Source: Aphrophora alni
Taxonomy: Eukaryota; Arthropoda; Insecta; Hemiptera; Aphrophoridae
DNA length: 64,000 nucleotides
Direction of reading: 5' to 3'
Assembly (NCBI GenBank): GCA_963513935.1
Contig: OY740774.1
Coordinates: forward strand, 29,903,949-29,967,948
In this document: in pieces, positions 48,404-64,000 of the stretch
How the letters are laid out: the number at the start of each line of letters is the position of its first letter
Numbering within the stretch: position 1 is the stretch's first letter
Position numbers and translations under genes: made by a program
The notes under the pieces: generated by a model
Seen by the model: the letters and a program-made list of their open reading frames with translations, nothing else
Told to the model about the DNA's origin: nothing
The model's database searches: none

Positions 48404-50144
48404 GCTTAAAACGAAAACAGATCGTAATACAAGGAGCATACTTCTGCGCCGTTGTTTTGGGTTTATAATGGCTCCATCTGCTTTGTATTGGCAGGAAGTG
48501 AAATATTAGAAAACTGTGATATAGAGAAAATATTTATATATTTCCTGTTTACACCAGACATATGATTAAATTCTATAAATATAATAACAGTCTAAATTAA
48601 AAATAAATAAATATTTCAAAAGGATTAATTAATAGTTTAATTAAGTTATGTTTGTTTTAATATACAGAATGTTACGTAAGTAAGATGTCAAACTTTAGAA
48701 ACTGATTCTGTGGGAATGGATGGAGAATAGATTAAGAATAAAAATTTTCCGAAAAATCTTTGTTTTTCATTAAGGACTTAAATTTGATTGTGCCATAAAC
48801 ACTTCCAATAAATGTTACTTGATTAAAATCGAGCTTTTCATGACGGCGGTCAAAATGATTTTTTTTTTAAATTCCCAAAGTGGTATTTTTAATTCTGATG
48901 ATTTTGCATAAGGGGTTTCAGTCTTAGATATGTAAATATCCCTTAATTTTGAACGAGATCGATAGAACCAATTTTCAGAAAAAACTTATTTTAAAATAAC
49001 CGCATTACCGATTGTTATTATTTATCGATAACTATCATACCGGAAATTTTGTGTAGTTGATGGCCAATGATTTTAACTATCATATTAGAGGATGGAACTG
49101 CACAAAACTTGATTAAAATTGTTAGAGATTATTTTCAGAAAAAAACCCTATTTTGTGTTTTTTTTTAGTAGATACCCACGAAATTTTAATTTTAAAAAAC
49201 AAAAGTTGAAGTTACTAAAGATGACTAAAATACGCCTACTTACAAAATTTCATTTAAATATATTTACGTATTTGGGTTATAGATCGCATATACTTACGAC
49301 AAACAGACAGAGAGGTCTATAAACCATATTTTTGATACAGGTGACCTCAAAATGGTTAGGCTACATCGGTTAAGACTCAATCGAATTTTAGATTCATCAC
49401 AAAACTTTATACTGATTGCCTACATGAGAGAACGTAAAAATGAACACAATATCAATTTTAAACATTTCATTTTTTACCAGATTTCTTTTTCCCCAATATA
49501 AAGTATTTTGAATCTCTATAGACAATGAATACAAGTTCACTTCCAAACTCTAATAACATATATGACTAAAAACTGTTCCAGACATTTAACAGGTTATTTT
49601 CTGTTGACTTTTCACAACATCTTGCAACCAACGGTTAGTATAAAAAATTGGAAGCTAGGGGAGGAAGGGAAGCTAAGGGGGGGAGATGAGATGGAAGCTA
49701 TGGAGTAATAATTGTTACTGCTGAATTCCCTTGGTTGTAATTTGGCTGGTGATTTATTGCAGACTATGAAATGGCTGATGAAGTTAGCATACATTAAGTT
49801 TTGCTGATATAATGTTTGCTGTATATTAACTGACTGCATACTTACTTGAACTAACTAACCTTTCTAAAAAACATAAAAACGTTTATATTAAAGTGATAAA
49901 ACCTATGCAGCAGTATATACAATATACAAAATAACTTTGAATATATTGTAATTCGCAACTTAAGACTAGTTTTTCTTCTTCAATAAATTAGCCTGAATTA
50001 AACAAATATAGTTAAAAAATAAAAGAAAGGTTCCTAATATGGTGATAATTATTATATATAACTCTTAAAATGTATCATACAAATCTAATCTATAGTCAGT
50101 TGAGTTTTACATGAAATACCCCAGTGACTCATTATTAAGAGTAT
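48402..50144. other. AT-rich, nothing recognised
   Basis: A purine-rich patch at ~49648-49695 gives a spurious minus ORF. No gene. Confidence 0.4.
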
Positions 50145-50350
50145 GTAAGTGTTAATTCATAAGGATTCTAAGGATACACATTATACTGTATATGTAATCT
50201 TGGTCACCTCTTTTTCATCTTTCTTATCACATCCTTATTGACCAACGTTTGTTCTCTTCAGAAACTGACTCTATTAGACTTTTAGGGAGCTAATGGTCTT
50301 TATTTTATATTCTTTCCTTTTGTAAGTAGTTGATGACCGAAGGGTTTTGA
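50145..50350 (+). repeat. Dispersed repeat family A, copy 5
   Basis: Shares TTGACCAACGTTTGTTCTCTTC with copies 3 and 4, CTCTATTAGACTTTTAGGGAG against CTATTAAAGTATT..AGG, TTTATTTTATATTCTTTCC, and the end TAAGTAGTTGATGACCGA. It is the only copy far from the others. Confidence 0.6.
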
Positions 50351-50446
50351 TAAAAACAAAATATATACATCACATATATGGATCTAGGAACAATAAAAAT
50401 AAAATAAATAAAAAATAAAACATTGAGACATTAGTATGTATGAACT

Positions 50447-52989
<2,543 letters not shown>

Positions 52990-53112
52990 TTAGATCACAG
53001 TTTGCAATTTCAAATTTTTTCATGTAAAGGTACAACCTCTCTGAGATGAATAATTGATTACCTATTTTGATTACATTGTATGATGTGGTTTTTAGGAACC
53101 ATGATGGCGTCA
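52990..53112 (+). repeat. Dispersed repeat family C, 3' part
   Basis: ATTACC..ATTTTG..ATTACAT.GT followed by TTAGGAACCATGATGGCGTCAATC aligns with the end of copy 2 (44880-44960). Earlier family C blocks are not clear here. Confidence 0.4.
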
Positions 53113-55655
53113 ATCTTATTTTTCACTTAAAAAATATACTACATTTTGTTCTAGTTTACTTCTCGAACTAAATGACTATAGTAACGATTAAATGATCACT
53201 CAGTATTCACAATTAGAAAACAACAAACACAGAAATAGAAGTAGACATGTAGTTACAGCCGCTATAATAATGTGCGAGAGATAAGATAAGGCAACTGTTA
53301 TAAGAAAAACCCAACTTACCAATTCAGTTTATATTCAAACTGTTTACCGTTCCAACGTTTTATTTGATTCCTTTAACAAAACAATTCATGTTTTTAAGTC
53401 TCAAAACTCGTCGTGGACAGTAACGGAAACGATATTCTCAATGCATCGCCAAATTGTTCTAATGTTATTATAATTTAAGTATATAATGAGAATCGAAACA
53501 TCTCTAAATTTAATGGATTTTAAAGTAAATAAATAATTTTGTTTAAATTTAATTATTTGTCCTTATATTTTAGTCATTTTAAATTATAATAAAGAAATGC
53601 CATTGTCTCTTATTCTAACTGAAAGGGGGACATTAAAATGTTAAAAAGTATAGAAGGTTAGGCTATTTTAAGAAATACAAAATGATATTTTTTCATGAGG
53701 AAGTTAAAGGTTTTATCCTAATTAAAACTAAGCAAATTTACTTTGAAGTAATATTCTGGATTAAACTTTCTAAGTATAGATAGGTTTCCAAACTTGTTGG
53801 ATATGTCCATGGCATCCAATTGAATGGTTTCAAATTTTACCTGAACTGTTCAAATTTTGATTATTAAATTAACGTCTATAAAGCTGGAAGAAAGGCATAA
53901 ATTTAAATGAATCAATTAAACTATTTCTTTACCTTATGTAAACATTAAATATTTGAACGATTCCATAAAACAAAATCGTAACAAATCACATTTTATAAAC
54001 GTCTAATAAATTATATAGATAGTACTCATTTCTGGCTTAAAGAAAAGTTGGTAATGATTAATTCGCGATTATTTTCTCCTCCAACACATCTTCCGTTCCA
54101 AAAAATATTTCGACCTACAATGATAATAACACAGTATTCATAATTAAAACATAATAAAAAATTTGAGCTGTGTGAATTATAAGCTTCATTGTATATTTGA
54201 AAATTATTTCTCTTTAAGTCTGATGAAACCTAATAATAAACCATATGTTTGTTTGGGATTTTAATTCAAAATTTCAATCTCCCTTTTGGAGTTTATATTT
54301 TTAATAAATAAATATAAAATAAAAGGAAGTCATATTTAGAAGCATAAGTTTCTTGGTTAGTTGTAGTCACGGTGGAACAACTTGCAGAATCAGAGGACTG
54401 TAAAGTGAGACAACTTGGGGCAAGTTGTACAATGGGACTTTGCTTCCGCCTGGAGTTGGCACGAACTTAACTGTTGGGACGTCACAATACTGTGTCAAAG
54501 GTTTAAGTACAACTCAGTGAATTGTTATTTATTTCTTGATTTATTTGTGAATGTAGGTAATCAAGCTGTTGCTACTACAGACGAAAAAAAACGACTCGTG
54601 AGACCATTAATTAATTGTCCATTCATCCACCATTAAGAGTAAATTCTCACCATTTTACATTATCACATATAGCAATTGATTTTACTTAAATTTTGTGTGT
54701 GGCCACATTTGGTCTATATCGTTTTGGGATTTTTTTTTCAATTGTATTGAAATTGTTCTAAAGATTTTCGTTCAATTTTAGTGAAGTATACCCTTCATGG
54801 ACCAAAAAAAGTGCGCCATCGGTCCCCTTCTTTCCTAAAATGACTGTTCGCGAGTTATTGCTATACAAAAAAATAATAAAAAAAAATAAATCTAAAAAAT
54901 CTGTCAGAGAACTCCTATGCAGGATGAAATTATTGAAAAAATAACAATGCCACAAACCCATTTAAATAGTCGTAAATATTCAACTATAAGAATACAGGAC
55001 TAATTGGAAGAAAACAAAAGTCAATCTTTACCAACGTTCATCTTGTGGACGTGATTCTAGCTCAAGGTTGACTAGTTTGGTTTAGGTATTATTCCAAAGG
55101 TAACTTCAATTATTAATTTTTATTGTATTATTTCCTTGAGATACAAAACGTAGTCTGAAAATATGTCTGTTCGACGTATGTGCAGTGCTCATTAATATAA
55201 TTATAAGATTACATAAATTTTAACCCAATTCGATACGTGCGCATATTTTTACCATAGCTCTGACGGTTATTTAAATTTTGTTTTATATAACTGTAAATTT
55301 AGTGGCAGTTGTTAAAAAAAAATATAGTTTCTTACAAAATGGTTATATAATATTTACATAAACACATAAAAATAATACACAACTGCTAAAAATACTACGG
55401 TTAAGAAATAATTGAGAAAAATACCAACTAATATTGACGGACGTCATTAGACATTTGATTTTAATCAAATACACAGAGAACGTATTTATGCCACAAGCTA
55501 AGCAAAATTAACCCATTTTTAAAGGCGGAATCCATGATTTTTTTTGAGTTACAACTACTGAACTGTCTATGTTGGTGACAACAAGTTTTGGTTGATTTTA
55601 ATTTCCTTATGTGGGAGTGGTGAGTGAACAAATGAGAACAAAGTTCCCCGCCATT

Positions 55656-55659
<4 letters not shown>
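53113..55659. other. AT-rich; hairpin in a GC-richer pocket
   Basis: CAACTTG-GGG-CAAGTTG at 54411-54427 is a perfect 7-bp hairpin within a GC-richer 54360-54520 pocket; the 73-codon plus ORF starting there has no motif. The rest is AT-rich. Confidence 0.35.

Positions 55660-55704
<45 letters not shown>
55660..55704. repeat. (TA)n microsatellite
   Basis: About 44 bp of TA dinucleotides. Confidence 0.97.
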
Positions 55705-55709
<5 letters not shown>

Positions 55710-57003
55710 ACATTATTTCTACAAATAAGTGTGAATAATAACAGTTTTATTCTTTTATTCTTTATTCCGACGCATTACATAGTTTTCATCTCTATATTTT
55801 GTCCGATTTTATTTCAATTTATTTTTTTGGTGAAATTATTTAGTCGTTTCACAAATTCTTTAAGTAGAAAATTTGTAAAATTTAAATTTGTAAAAAGTTA
55901 ATTGGATACAACTTTTTACTTATATGTCCTACAACCTATCGGAATTGTTCTTTTCGTGCAACTTTTAAGTCTGTATGTAGCATAATGTTTCTCAAACTTC
56001 AATAAACAATTAAAATAAAAAGCAATTAACTACATAGCATCCAAATAAAACAGTAACATAAAAGAATTTGAGTCGTTTAAACAAATTTAAACAGATAACT
56101 GGTTTTTACTGTTAGTTGTTTAAATTTCTTCTATTATAATAAATAAAACAATTCTAAATTGAGATCGTTAGGAAAGGTATGTAGGGGTATATAAGAATGT
56201 ATCTTAACATTCTAAAAAGATTTTTTTATCGTTACAAACTTATTTGATACTTTTAGTATGTTTATATTTGAAAGTCATAAATGATCGGTTTACAATCACA
56301 ACCTACACACTCTCAATAACACGGAAGTCTCTTCAAGATGTGTCTAAAAACAACCATAAGAGTCTTGAATGATGTATTGAAAATAAAGGCCCTTTAGGGG
56401 TTTGGTCATCCCGAGGGTTCTAAGTTGGATTTACACGTTTCATAATGTAATGTTACGTTAGATACCTCTCCTATCTGATGACTCTTGACAAACTCTCAAA
56501 CTATTTTCCAACTCTGACTTTATTAACGTATTCCAAGACTTGTAGTCTTCGTGAATTTTATTGTGATGAAGAGCGAGCGGTTTTCGCCACTAAACATCTA
56601 AGAGAACAAATGAAGATAATTTTAACCATAAAGATCCACCTCCCCACCTGATTCACAAACACTATTCCATGTTACGTATTTCTGTAAATTAAACACATTC
56701 TCAAAATAGTTTTATCCGAAATATTTAAATAATATGTAACCATTATAACATTCTCACCTTAACAATGTACTATGGAAAGCTCTACCTTCTTATTTATCAA
56801 ACGTATTTATTTGTATTAAATAAACAACGTCACTTGGCCATCCTAATGTAATTTACATTCTTGAAAAGAACTATTTATTTCACGTGATCAAGAAAACAAA
56901 TGAAAATCGAATACTAATTAAACGAAAATATAGCTCTTTCCTCCCCCATTTGAAAGAAAATGATTAAATTATTTTCAACAAACAAATAGAATCTAAATTG
57001 CAT
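55705..57003. other. AT-rich, nothing recognised
   Basis: No feature identified. Confidence 0.4.
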
Positions 57004-57190
57004 TAAAACAATCACTTCAATAACCATGAATGCACAGTTTCATAACAGATATTCAGGAATGATGACTGCAATCACTCTAATTTCCCACGGGAGACTGTCT
57101 CTAAATTCAATGTCTCTGTTCCTGTTAATTAAGATAGTCTTTCTGTTCTATTTGCTGTGTACAAAATGTTACAATCTGGGATCAAGTAAA
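57004..57190 (+). repeat. Dispersed repeat family D, copy 2
   Basis: Same orientation and block order as 18797-18965; best blocks are TCTAAATTCAATGTCTCTGT and TTAATTAAGATAGTCTT. Confidence 0.8.
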
Positions 57191-57555
57191 ACACGATGAT
57201 TGCAGGGATTGTATTAAACGTAAACTATAAAATTAATGACAAGTTGGTGGTTTTGACTAGAGGAAAAATGAAGTTTTTTTTTTAATAATTTTAATTAGTG
57301 ATTCAGCTGTTAAATAACTTCTTTTTTTTTTAATTCTGCGATTATACGAGGCATCTAAGAGAGAATACATTTTAATTTACGTGAATATTCCTTCTACATT
57401 GAAATTAAATTATAAAAACCAGATTGTTCCCTTTCCTTACAAATTCAAACAAAATGGTGCAAATAAAATACAAACTTCCTTTTACACCGATTCAACATCA
57501 AAATGTTAACCAAACACAACTATTGTCAATTCAGTAGAATTATTTTAAACAAAAT
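57191..57555. other. AT-rich, nothing recognised
   Basis: No feature identified. Confidence 0.4.
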
Positions 57556-57780
57556 TTATATACAGTGTGTTCCAAAAAGGTATTTGCATTTTTAAACACC
57601 GTCCAAGATCATGTGCCTCAACCAAATTATAAGATTTTTTGTACACATATTGGAAACATATCCAAAAGGGTACGAATACATTTTTCGCTGATATCTGCAA
57701 TAGAAATAAAATGGCGGCTGTTGAGAGCGATTTATGGTTTAAACTTTAGCAAGCAACAAAATACCTTTTTATTCTTTTAG
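57556..57780 (+). mobile_element. Possible left end of a TIR element
   Basis: TATATACAGTGTGTTCCAAA resembles the terminus TACAGGGTGTTC of the 26192 element, and AAAATGGCGGCTGTTGAG further in resembles MITE interiors. I found no matching right end, so this is at most a truncated copy. Confidence 0.3.
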
Positions 57781-59261
57781 ACTTTAATAACTTTTTAATT
57801 CGCCCTAAGGATAAATATTATAAGATGAAATTAAGGTGAAGTAAAAGCGGTCAAGTTATGGAAATTATCGGTTACCGGTTATTGTTTATGACTTACAATT
57901 ATCATATTTGTTTAGGTTGTTTATCTCACTATTTCACCAAAATATTGAACTTATTTTTTGGAGCCAAATTAGAATTTACTTCTTTTTTTAAGACTCCTTT
58001 ACCGATATTTTTATTATTATTTTTTTTTTTCAACAAATCATTATCAAAATTGTATCATACCTGTTAGAGTCAAGTTTAAGCAAATCCTAGCTTTATATTT
58101 TTTCTTATAGTAGGAAGGCTACTCTCAATTTACATAAAATAATTAAATATAAACGTTCAGAGAAATAGCCAAAATTTGTGAACGTTATTAATTGTTTGTT
58201 TTTTTTTACCATCACAGCTTACCAGGAACCGTCTGACATGACCGAATCTATGTAATTACATTCTAACATCTAATTCCTTCCTAACATGCTCACACAATAA
58301 AATAATGTTTTCGAAAAATTTTATTCATCTTTTATTATCTAGTTTCTTTGAAATGTTAAATTCGTTCTAAACATTTTCATTAACTTATCAGTATAACAAG
58401 TATATGATAAGTTTAATAATACCAAAATTTCAACCACCTTTTTTTTACTGTGGTTCAGGAAATGGCTTCAGGAAACTGAAAATATGATTTGATATTCAAC
58501 ATGTCGACAGTTTATCGTAATTATTACGCAGGATAGCGGTGAAAAATTAATTTAGGACATGGAATTTTGGTATAGTATGATCTGAACTTTGTGTATTGTA
58601 TGCCCTACTGAATTTCAAAAAAAAAATCTAATCGAAAATATAAAAATGACTACTATTTATAACAGTGTTTTATATTATTTAAATTATAAAAAAAACAAAT
58701 ATATAAAAATATTTACCTATTTTCTTCTGCATGTAAAAGTAGCAACCTCAAATCTCTATAATTACAAAAAGCGAAGTTATTATCAAAATTGTAATTACAA
58801 AACCTGATCTCCTAATAAAAATGTTATTTTTATAATTATGAGACCCACCAGGGGTAAATCACCGACACTAGCTTAGCAAGTGAAGACATCTTCACAAAGA
58901 TACAGCCTCGAAATTCACTAGAGAAGAAACACTGATACAACTGAATCGAGTGGAAAGATATTCACAACTACGATAAAAATAATTAAGAATGTCAAAAAAC
59001 CTGTATGACATCAGTTTTAAACAAATTTGACCTATTAGATAACACCACCAGTACACTTAACACATTTTATAAATATAATAAACACGTGAATTCAATTTTT
59101 ATTGCAATAAATTTAGAACATCTACGTGTAGTTCATTATAAGAAGGGGTTGGATAAGTACCATGATGGCCTCAATAAACATGTTAATATTATTAGGTATT
59201 AATGTCTGATTAACGTAGACCTCGAACAGTTAACTATAATTTATACCTACTTAATGCCACC
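57781..59261. other. AT-rich, nothing recognised
   Basis: A GC-richer patch at ~58845-58940 shows no open frame of interest. ACCATGATGGCCTCAAT at ~59159 is a lone fragment of the family C end. Confidence 0.4.
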
Positions 59262-59410
59262 AATAGAATCCAGTTTATAATATTTTGTTATAAGTAAATT
59301 GAAAAGCACACTAAACTCAATTAACAGGAACAACAGCATTGGATTTAGAGTTAAGTCTCGGGGGAAATCAAAATGGCGGAATCCAGTGTTGCCGGATTGT
59401 TTGGTTTTGT
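59262..59410 (+). repeat. Dispersed repeat family B, copy 2
   Basis: Counterpart of 10655-10800, same strand; differences are scattered substitutions and short indels. Confidence 0.85.
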
Positions 59411-60855
<1,445 letters not shown>

Positions 60856-60950
60856 TGTGAAGTGATTTACATTTCACTTCATCCCTTGATTACAGAGGGA
60901 TGGATATATTATTACTGTAATGCTACTTCATTTACGTGAAGTTGAAGTTA
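60856..60950. repeat. Cluster of three adjacent hairpins
   Basis: GAAGTGA/TTTCACTTC (~60859-60880), CATCCCT/AGGGATG (~60880-60903) and ACTTCA/GTGAAGT (~60926-60943) follow one another closely. The third is followed by GAAGTTGAAGTTAAACTTT, similar to ~8151-8168, so this may be a structured repeat end. Confidence 0.4.
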
Positions 60951-61447
60951 AACTTTGTGCTATATATCCGGCACTTTGTTAAAGCATTCAAAGTATGTTT
61001 GTACAGAATCTTTATTGTTTTGACCGGCCTTTTTTTAAGATTTTGGATTAGTGCTTTGTACAATATGATGAGTTCATAATAGTATGGTATAGTTTTAATT
61101 GTTCCTAAAACACTCCATTTAAAAATAATATTCCAGGTATTTGTTTGTAAATTGTCTCTAGTGATTTATTTTCTTTTTTTCGAAAGTAGAAGAGAAACAA
61201 GAATTTTACATCGAAAGCGATTCTGCACCATCCTCTTCAACTTTGCCCAAATTTTGTCTTCCTCTTTAATTTCAATATCAACAGTTCTCCGTGTGATATC
61301 TGATCTTCTAGGTTACCTCTTTGATTTTAAGATATCCACAAAAGAACCAACATTATATTATATAATTTATAATTCATGCCATTGTGTCCCATGACTGTGT
61401 AGCCTGGAACGTAACATTCGTGACAACAATGTTCAAAGTACTGGGTG
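60951..61447. other. AT-rich; possible 5' part of RT relic
   Basis: The 80-codon plus ORF at 61152-61394 shows no motif. The last part (61390-61447) may be eroded LINE sequence leading into the next entry. Confidence 0.3.
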
Positions 61448-61615
61448 AGAATAACTCCGGGTAGAATATATGAACCTGTTTATGAGAGTAGTGTTTGGCT
61501 AGTTCGGATTAATCTGAAACGGGCATGATTATACGAAGAACCTATTCTTTCTCTCCGTATAAAACTGAAATACTTGACATGGGCAGATCACCACCTACAA
61601 AGTATACCAAATTCC
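61448..61615 (+). pseudogene. Second non-LTR RT C-terminal relic
   Basis: The plus frame gives RITPGRIYEPVYESSVWLVR then INLKRA, a TGA stop (61526), then LYEEPILSLRIKLKYLTWAD and HHLQSIPNS before TAA. This tracks the conserved insect RT tail: R-I-GPV-E---WR-RTN-EL--LY-EP-I---IK--RLRWAGHV-RM. It covers a slightly more N-terminal part than the 46156 copy and overlaps it at the WAGH motif (here WADH). The in-frame stop shows it is dead. Sequence to ~61800 with RKIRRPKVDLD may be its eroded GRP-RW continuation. Confidence 0.55.
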
Positions 61616-64000
61616 TAAAGATGATAATAAATGGATATCCAAGTGGTAAAATACAGGCTGAAATCCATAATTGAGATATAAAAACGACGTCGCAAACGTT
61701 GAACTGAGTTACAGCGTATTAGGAACTGGACAGTTGTAGGGCGAATTCCCTGATGGATGGAGATAGAAAAATAAGAAGGCCAAAGGTTGATTTAGACTGA
61801 AAATCCATTGAAGAATAGGGTTCCCTGTTTCTTTACATTTCTACTCGTAAGCTTTTACATTACTGTTGTCCTTGCTAAGAGAGTTTCCTATTTATCGATA
61901 CTCATCCTTTCTCTAAACTTTTTCAAAGGCCAATATATAGGTTGATACTTCTTCTTAGAGTGTAGTTCATAAAGGTTGGTAATTTACATGTGATTCTAAT
62001 CGTACCTTTGGCTTTACATGTTTGATATCCACAAAACACAACTTCAAGGTGTTTTAACATCTTTCGTCCTTAAGGTTGTTGTTACTCTTATATAAACGTA
62101 ATTTGTAGGAAGAACTTTATTGGTTTTCTTAATGGAGTTTTAGCACATACACTTCTGTTCCTCTCTTTTGATATCAATAAGGGACGATATTGTAACTGTC
62201 CAACACGTTCTTTTAACTGGGACATTTACAATAAGGTATGGTTTGTAGAATTTTGACTCATTAGGATTTATCTGTAGAACCACTTTCACTCCTTAGTAAT
62301 CTCCTTAGTTTACTCCATAGTAAACTCTTCCAGTTTTGCCTAATATTTCTAAAGCTATGGGTTATAAATATGCCACATGATATCTGCAAAGTTCGTATTT
62401 TTATCCTTATTTACATTTATCATCACTACGTCCAATGCCATAGTAATATATTTGGTAACAACAACCAACCCAGTCTCACTTCAATAACTTAATCAATTTC
62501 CCTCGTTTTTCCATAAAACGTATTACCCATATAAATTGTTGTTTTGCGTTAATATCTCATCTCATTTATAAATAAGTTTTTTTGTGTGTTAAAACAGAAT
62601 ATAAATCCAATTTTACAACCCACTTAAACTTACTGTTACTACTCCCCAACTTCATTAAACAGGTCAACACTGACGGAGGTATTGTATCCAAAAGATTGTT
62701 TTTTTGTTGTTCATCTTTGCAGTGCTATAAACCCCAAACTATTGAAACTGACTTTCATTAAATTTGATGTTCAGGCATATTTTTGCTATATCTTTGGAAA
62801 CTTTTTTTCTTTTTTTATTCGTAACTCAAAACTTAAAAGATCCTGAAAAAATCAAACTAAAACCACTAAATTTTCTAAAGATCTTAATAAACTTTTGGTC
62901 AAGTGTATAACGACCCAAACAAAACTTACTGGTCCCCATATTTCCCCAAAATACTGGTTCTTGAGTATTGGTAAAAAACAAAAAATATCGGTCATGACGC
63001 TGTTAGAAGAAACGTAATTGATCTATACGGATTGCGTTAAAATTTTATTGATAGGTGAAGATTAATGACCAATAACCAAGCAAAATTGAAAGATATTAGA
63101 TTCCATTCAGAATAATTAGCAAGAAACAATGAATAAGCCTAGGCTGCCGCTATAAAAAGCTCAATTTTAATCAAATTGAACCGTCGAATTTATAGCACAA
63201 ATAAAGCAAGAACTAATTTTAATAATTGTATAATAGGCCCTATTTAGATAGTTTTATTATTATAGATGATTATTTATTTTTATATATGAATAGAAGCGGT
63301 TGTTACTCCCTAGGCATATCAGTCTATAGAGAATTTTAAGCTCTATTTCAACATAGAAATTCAAAGTCGGTGCCCTTGGTTCATTTTCAGTTTTTAACTG
63401 ACAACTACCAAAAACGAATTTTTTAGGATGACGTTTTTTGTTTTCATTTTATTTTTAGGTTGGGTAACTGAAAGGTTTCTGCAATGTTTTCACAGTTTAT
63501 TAATACTTTTAACATTTATACATAATGCTGGCTAATCTATAAACACAGTAAAAATAAAACAAGTATTTATGTATAAATAAAAAAAATTATTGTAGCCACA
63601 GTCCAATCTTACTACCCGTACTACCACCTACTCATTAAATATCTAGGCATAAGTAAAATATTAACACATATAGGGCTCCTGTAATTACAGTAAATTGTAT
63701 CTGAATCTTGAATAATTATGCAGTCTATCTGTTGTCAACCAGCTTACTGAACTGTCATCATCCCTTAGATTGAGAGAGAGAGGGCGGTTTAATGACATTC
63801 TACCCTACTGTCTTGGAAATCTATTGTTTCGTAGGTAATATCTCAATTTAACTTCAAAATAAGAATGTAAAATCGTCAAGTTTAAGGAGAAAGAAACAAT
63901 GAATAAGTAATAATAAACTCTCTCACATACATGCAACAAATAAATAATAACCAAACATAACTTTGTATCACAAAACGTTTCACATTGTTGTCAGTTATAA
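61616..64000. other. AT-rich tail, nothing else recognised
   Basis: Apart from possible LINE remains to ~61800 and a six-unit GA run at 63771-63782, no coding-like frame, inverted repeat or matched repeat copy was seen. Confidence 0.4.

Noticed and set aside
54415..54636. 73-codon plus ORF in a GC-richer pocket
   Set aside because: No motif, no splice sites, and the pocket is mostly a short hairpin repeat.
61200..61308. Minus frame with a DITRR..W-KLK-M-NR pattern resembling a reverse-transcriptase segment
   Set aside because: The clear RT relic next to it is on the plus strand, and the minus match is too short and imperfect.

Overview
The window is AT-rich, repeat-dense DNA with no prokaryotic gene layout and no intact multi-exon gene. 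It looks like intergenic or long-intron sequence from an arthropod, most likely an insect. Three things point that way: long uninterrupted GA and TA microsatellites, many small inverted-repeat transposon relics, and short CCTAA/TTAGG telomere-type blocks (three units at 6086-6105, dimers near 14756 and 31128). The species cannot be named from sequence alone. Nearly all ORFs over 60 codons are chance products of AT-rich sequence or translations of the (GA)n/(CT)n arrays.

Layout. 1-5963: an inverted-repeat element, a mariner-type helix-turn-helix relic, two copies of a dispersed family (called A here), a long (GA)n array, and an unexplained GC-rich island at 4020-4830. 5964-9868: a foldback element carrying telomere-like repeats, a pair of CTCF-type motifs, and a minus-strand cluster holding two coding-like open frames and a hammerhead-ribozyme-like motif. 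10-30 kb: mostly AT-rich filler with TA microsatellites, dispersed repeats, a 240-bp tandem duplication, a 533-bp TIR element and a decayed coding stretch. 30-45 kb: a near-perfect 206-bp foldback, a polypyrimidine/(CT)n tract, a pipsqueak-type HTH relic, and the best-supported mobile element, a 752-bp non-autonomous hAT element with a perfect 8-bp target-site duplication (43316-44067). 45-64 kb: two non-LTR reverse-transcriptase C-terminal relics, one good protein-coding exon candidate (46680-46839), long TA/GA arrays and second copies of families B and D.

Functional picture. The transposon relics are inactive fragments from several classes: hAT, a TA-inserting type, foldbacks, mariner, non-LTR and possibly Penelope-like. 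The host-gene signal is limited to one plus-strand exon with a consensus donor and a weaker minus-strand candidate with a predicted membrane segment. If real, these are internal exons of genes whose other exons lie far away, so most of the window would be intron or intergenic. I found no tRNA, rRNA or CRISPR array.
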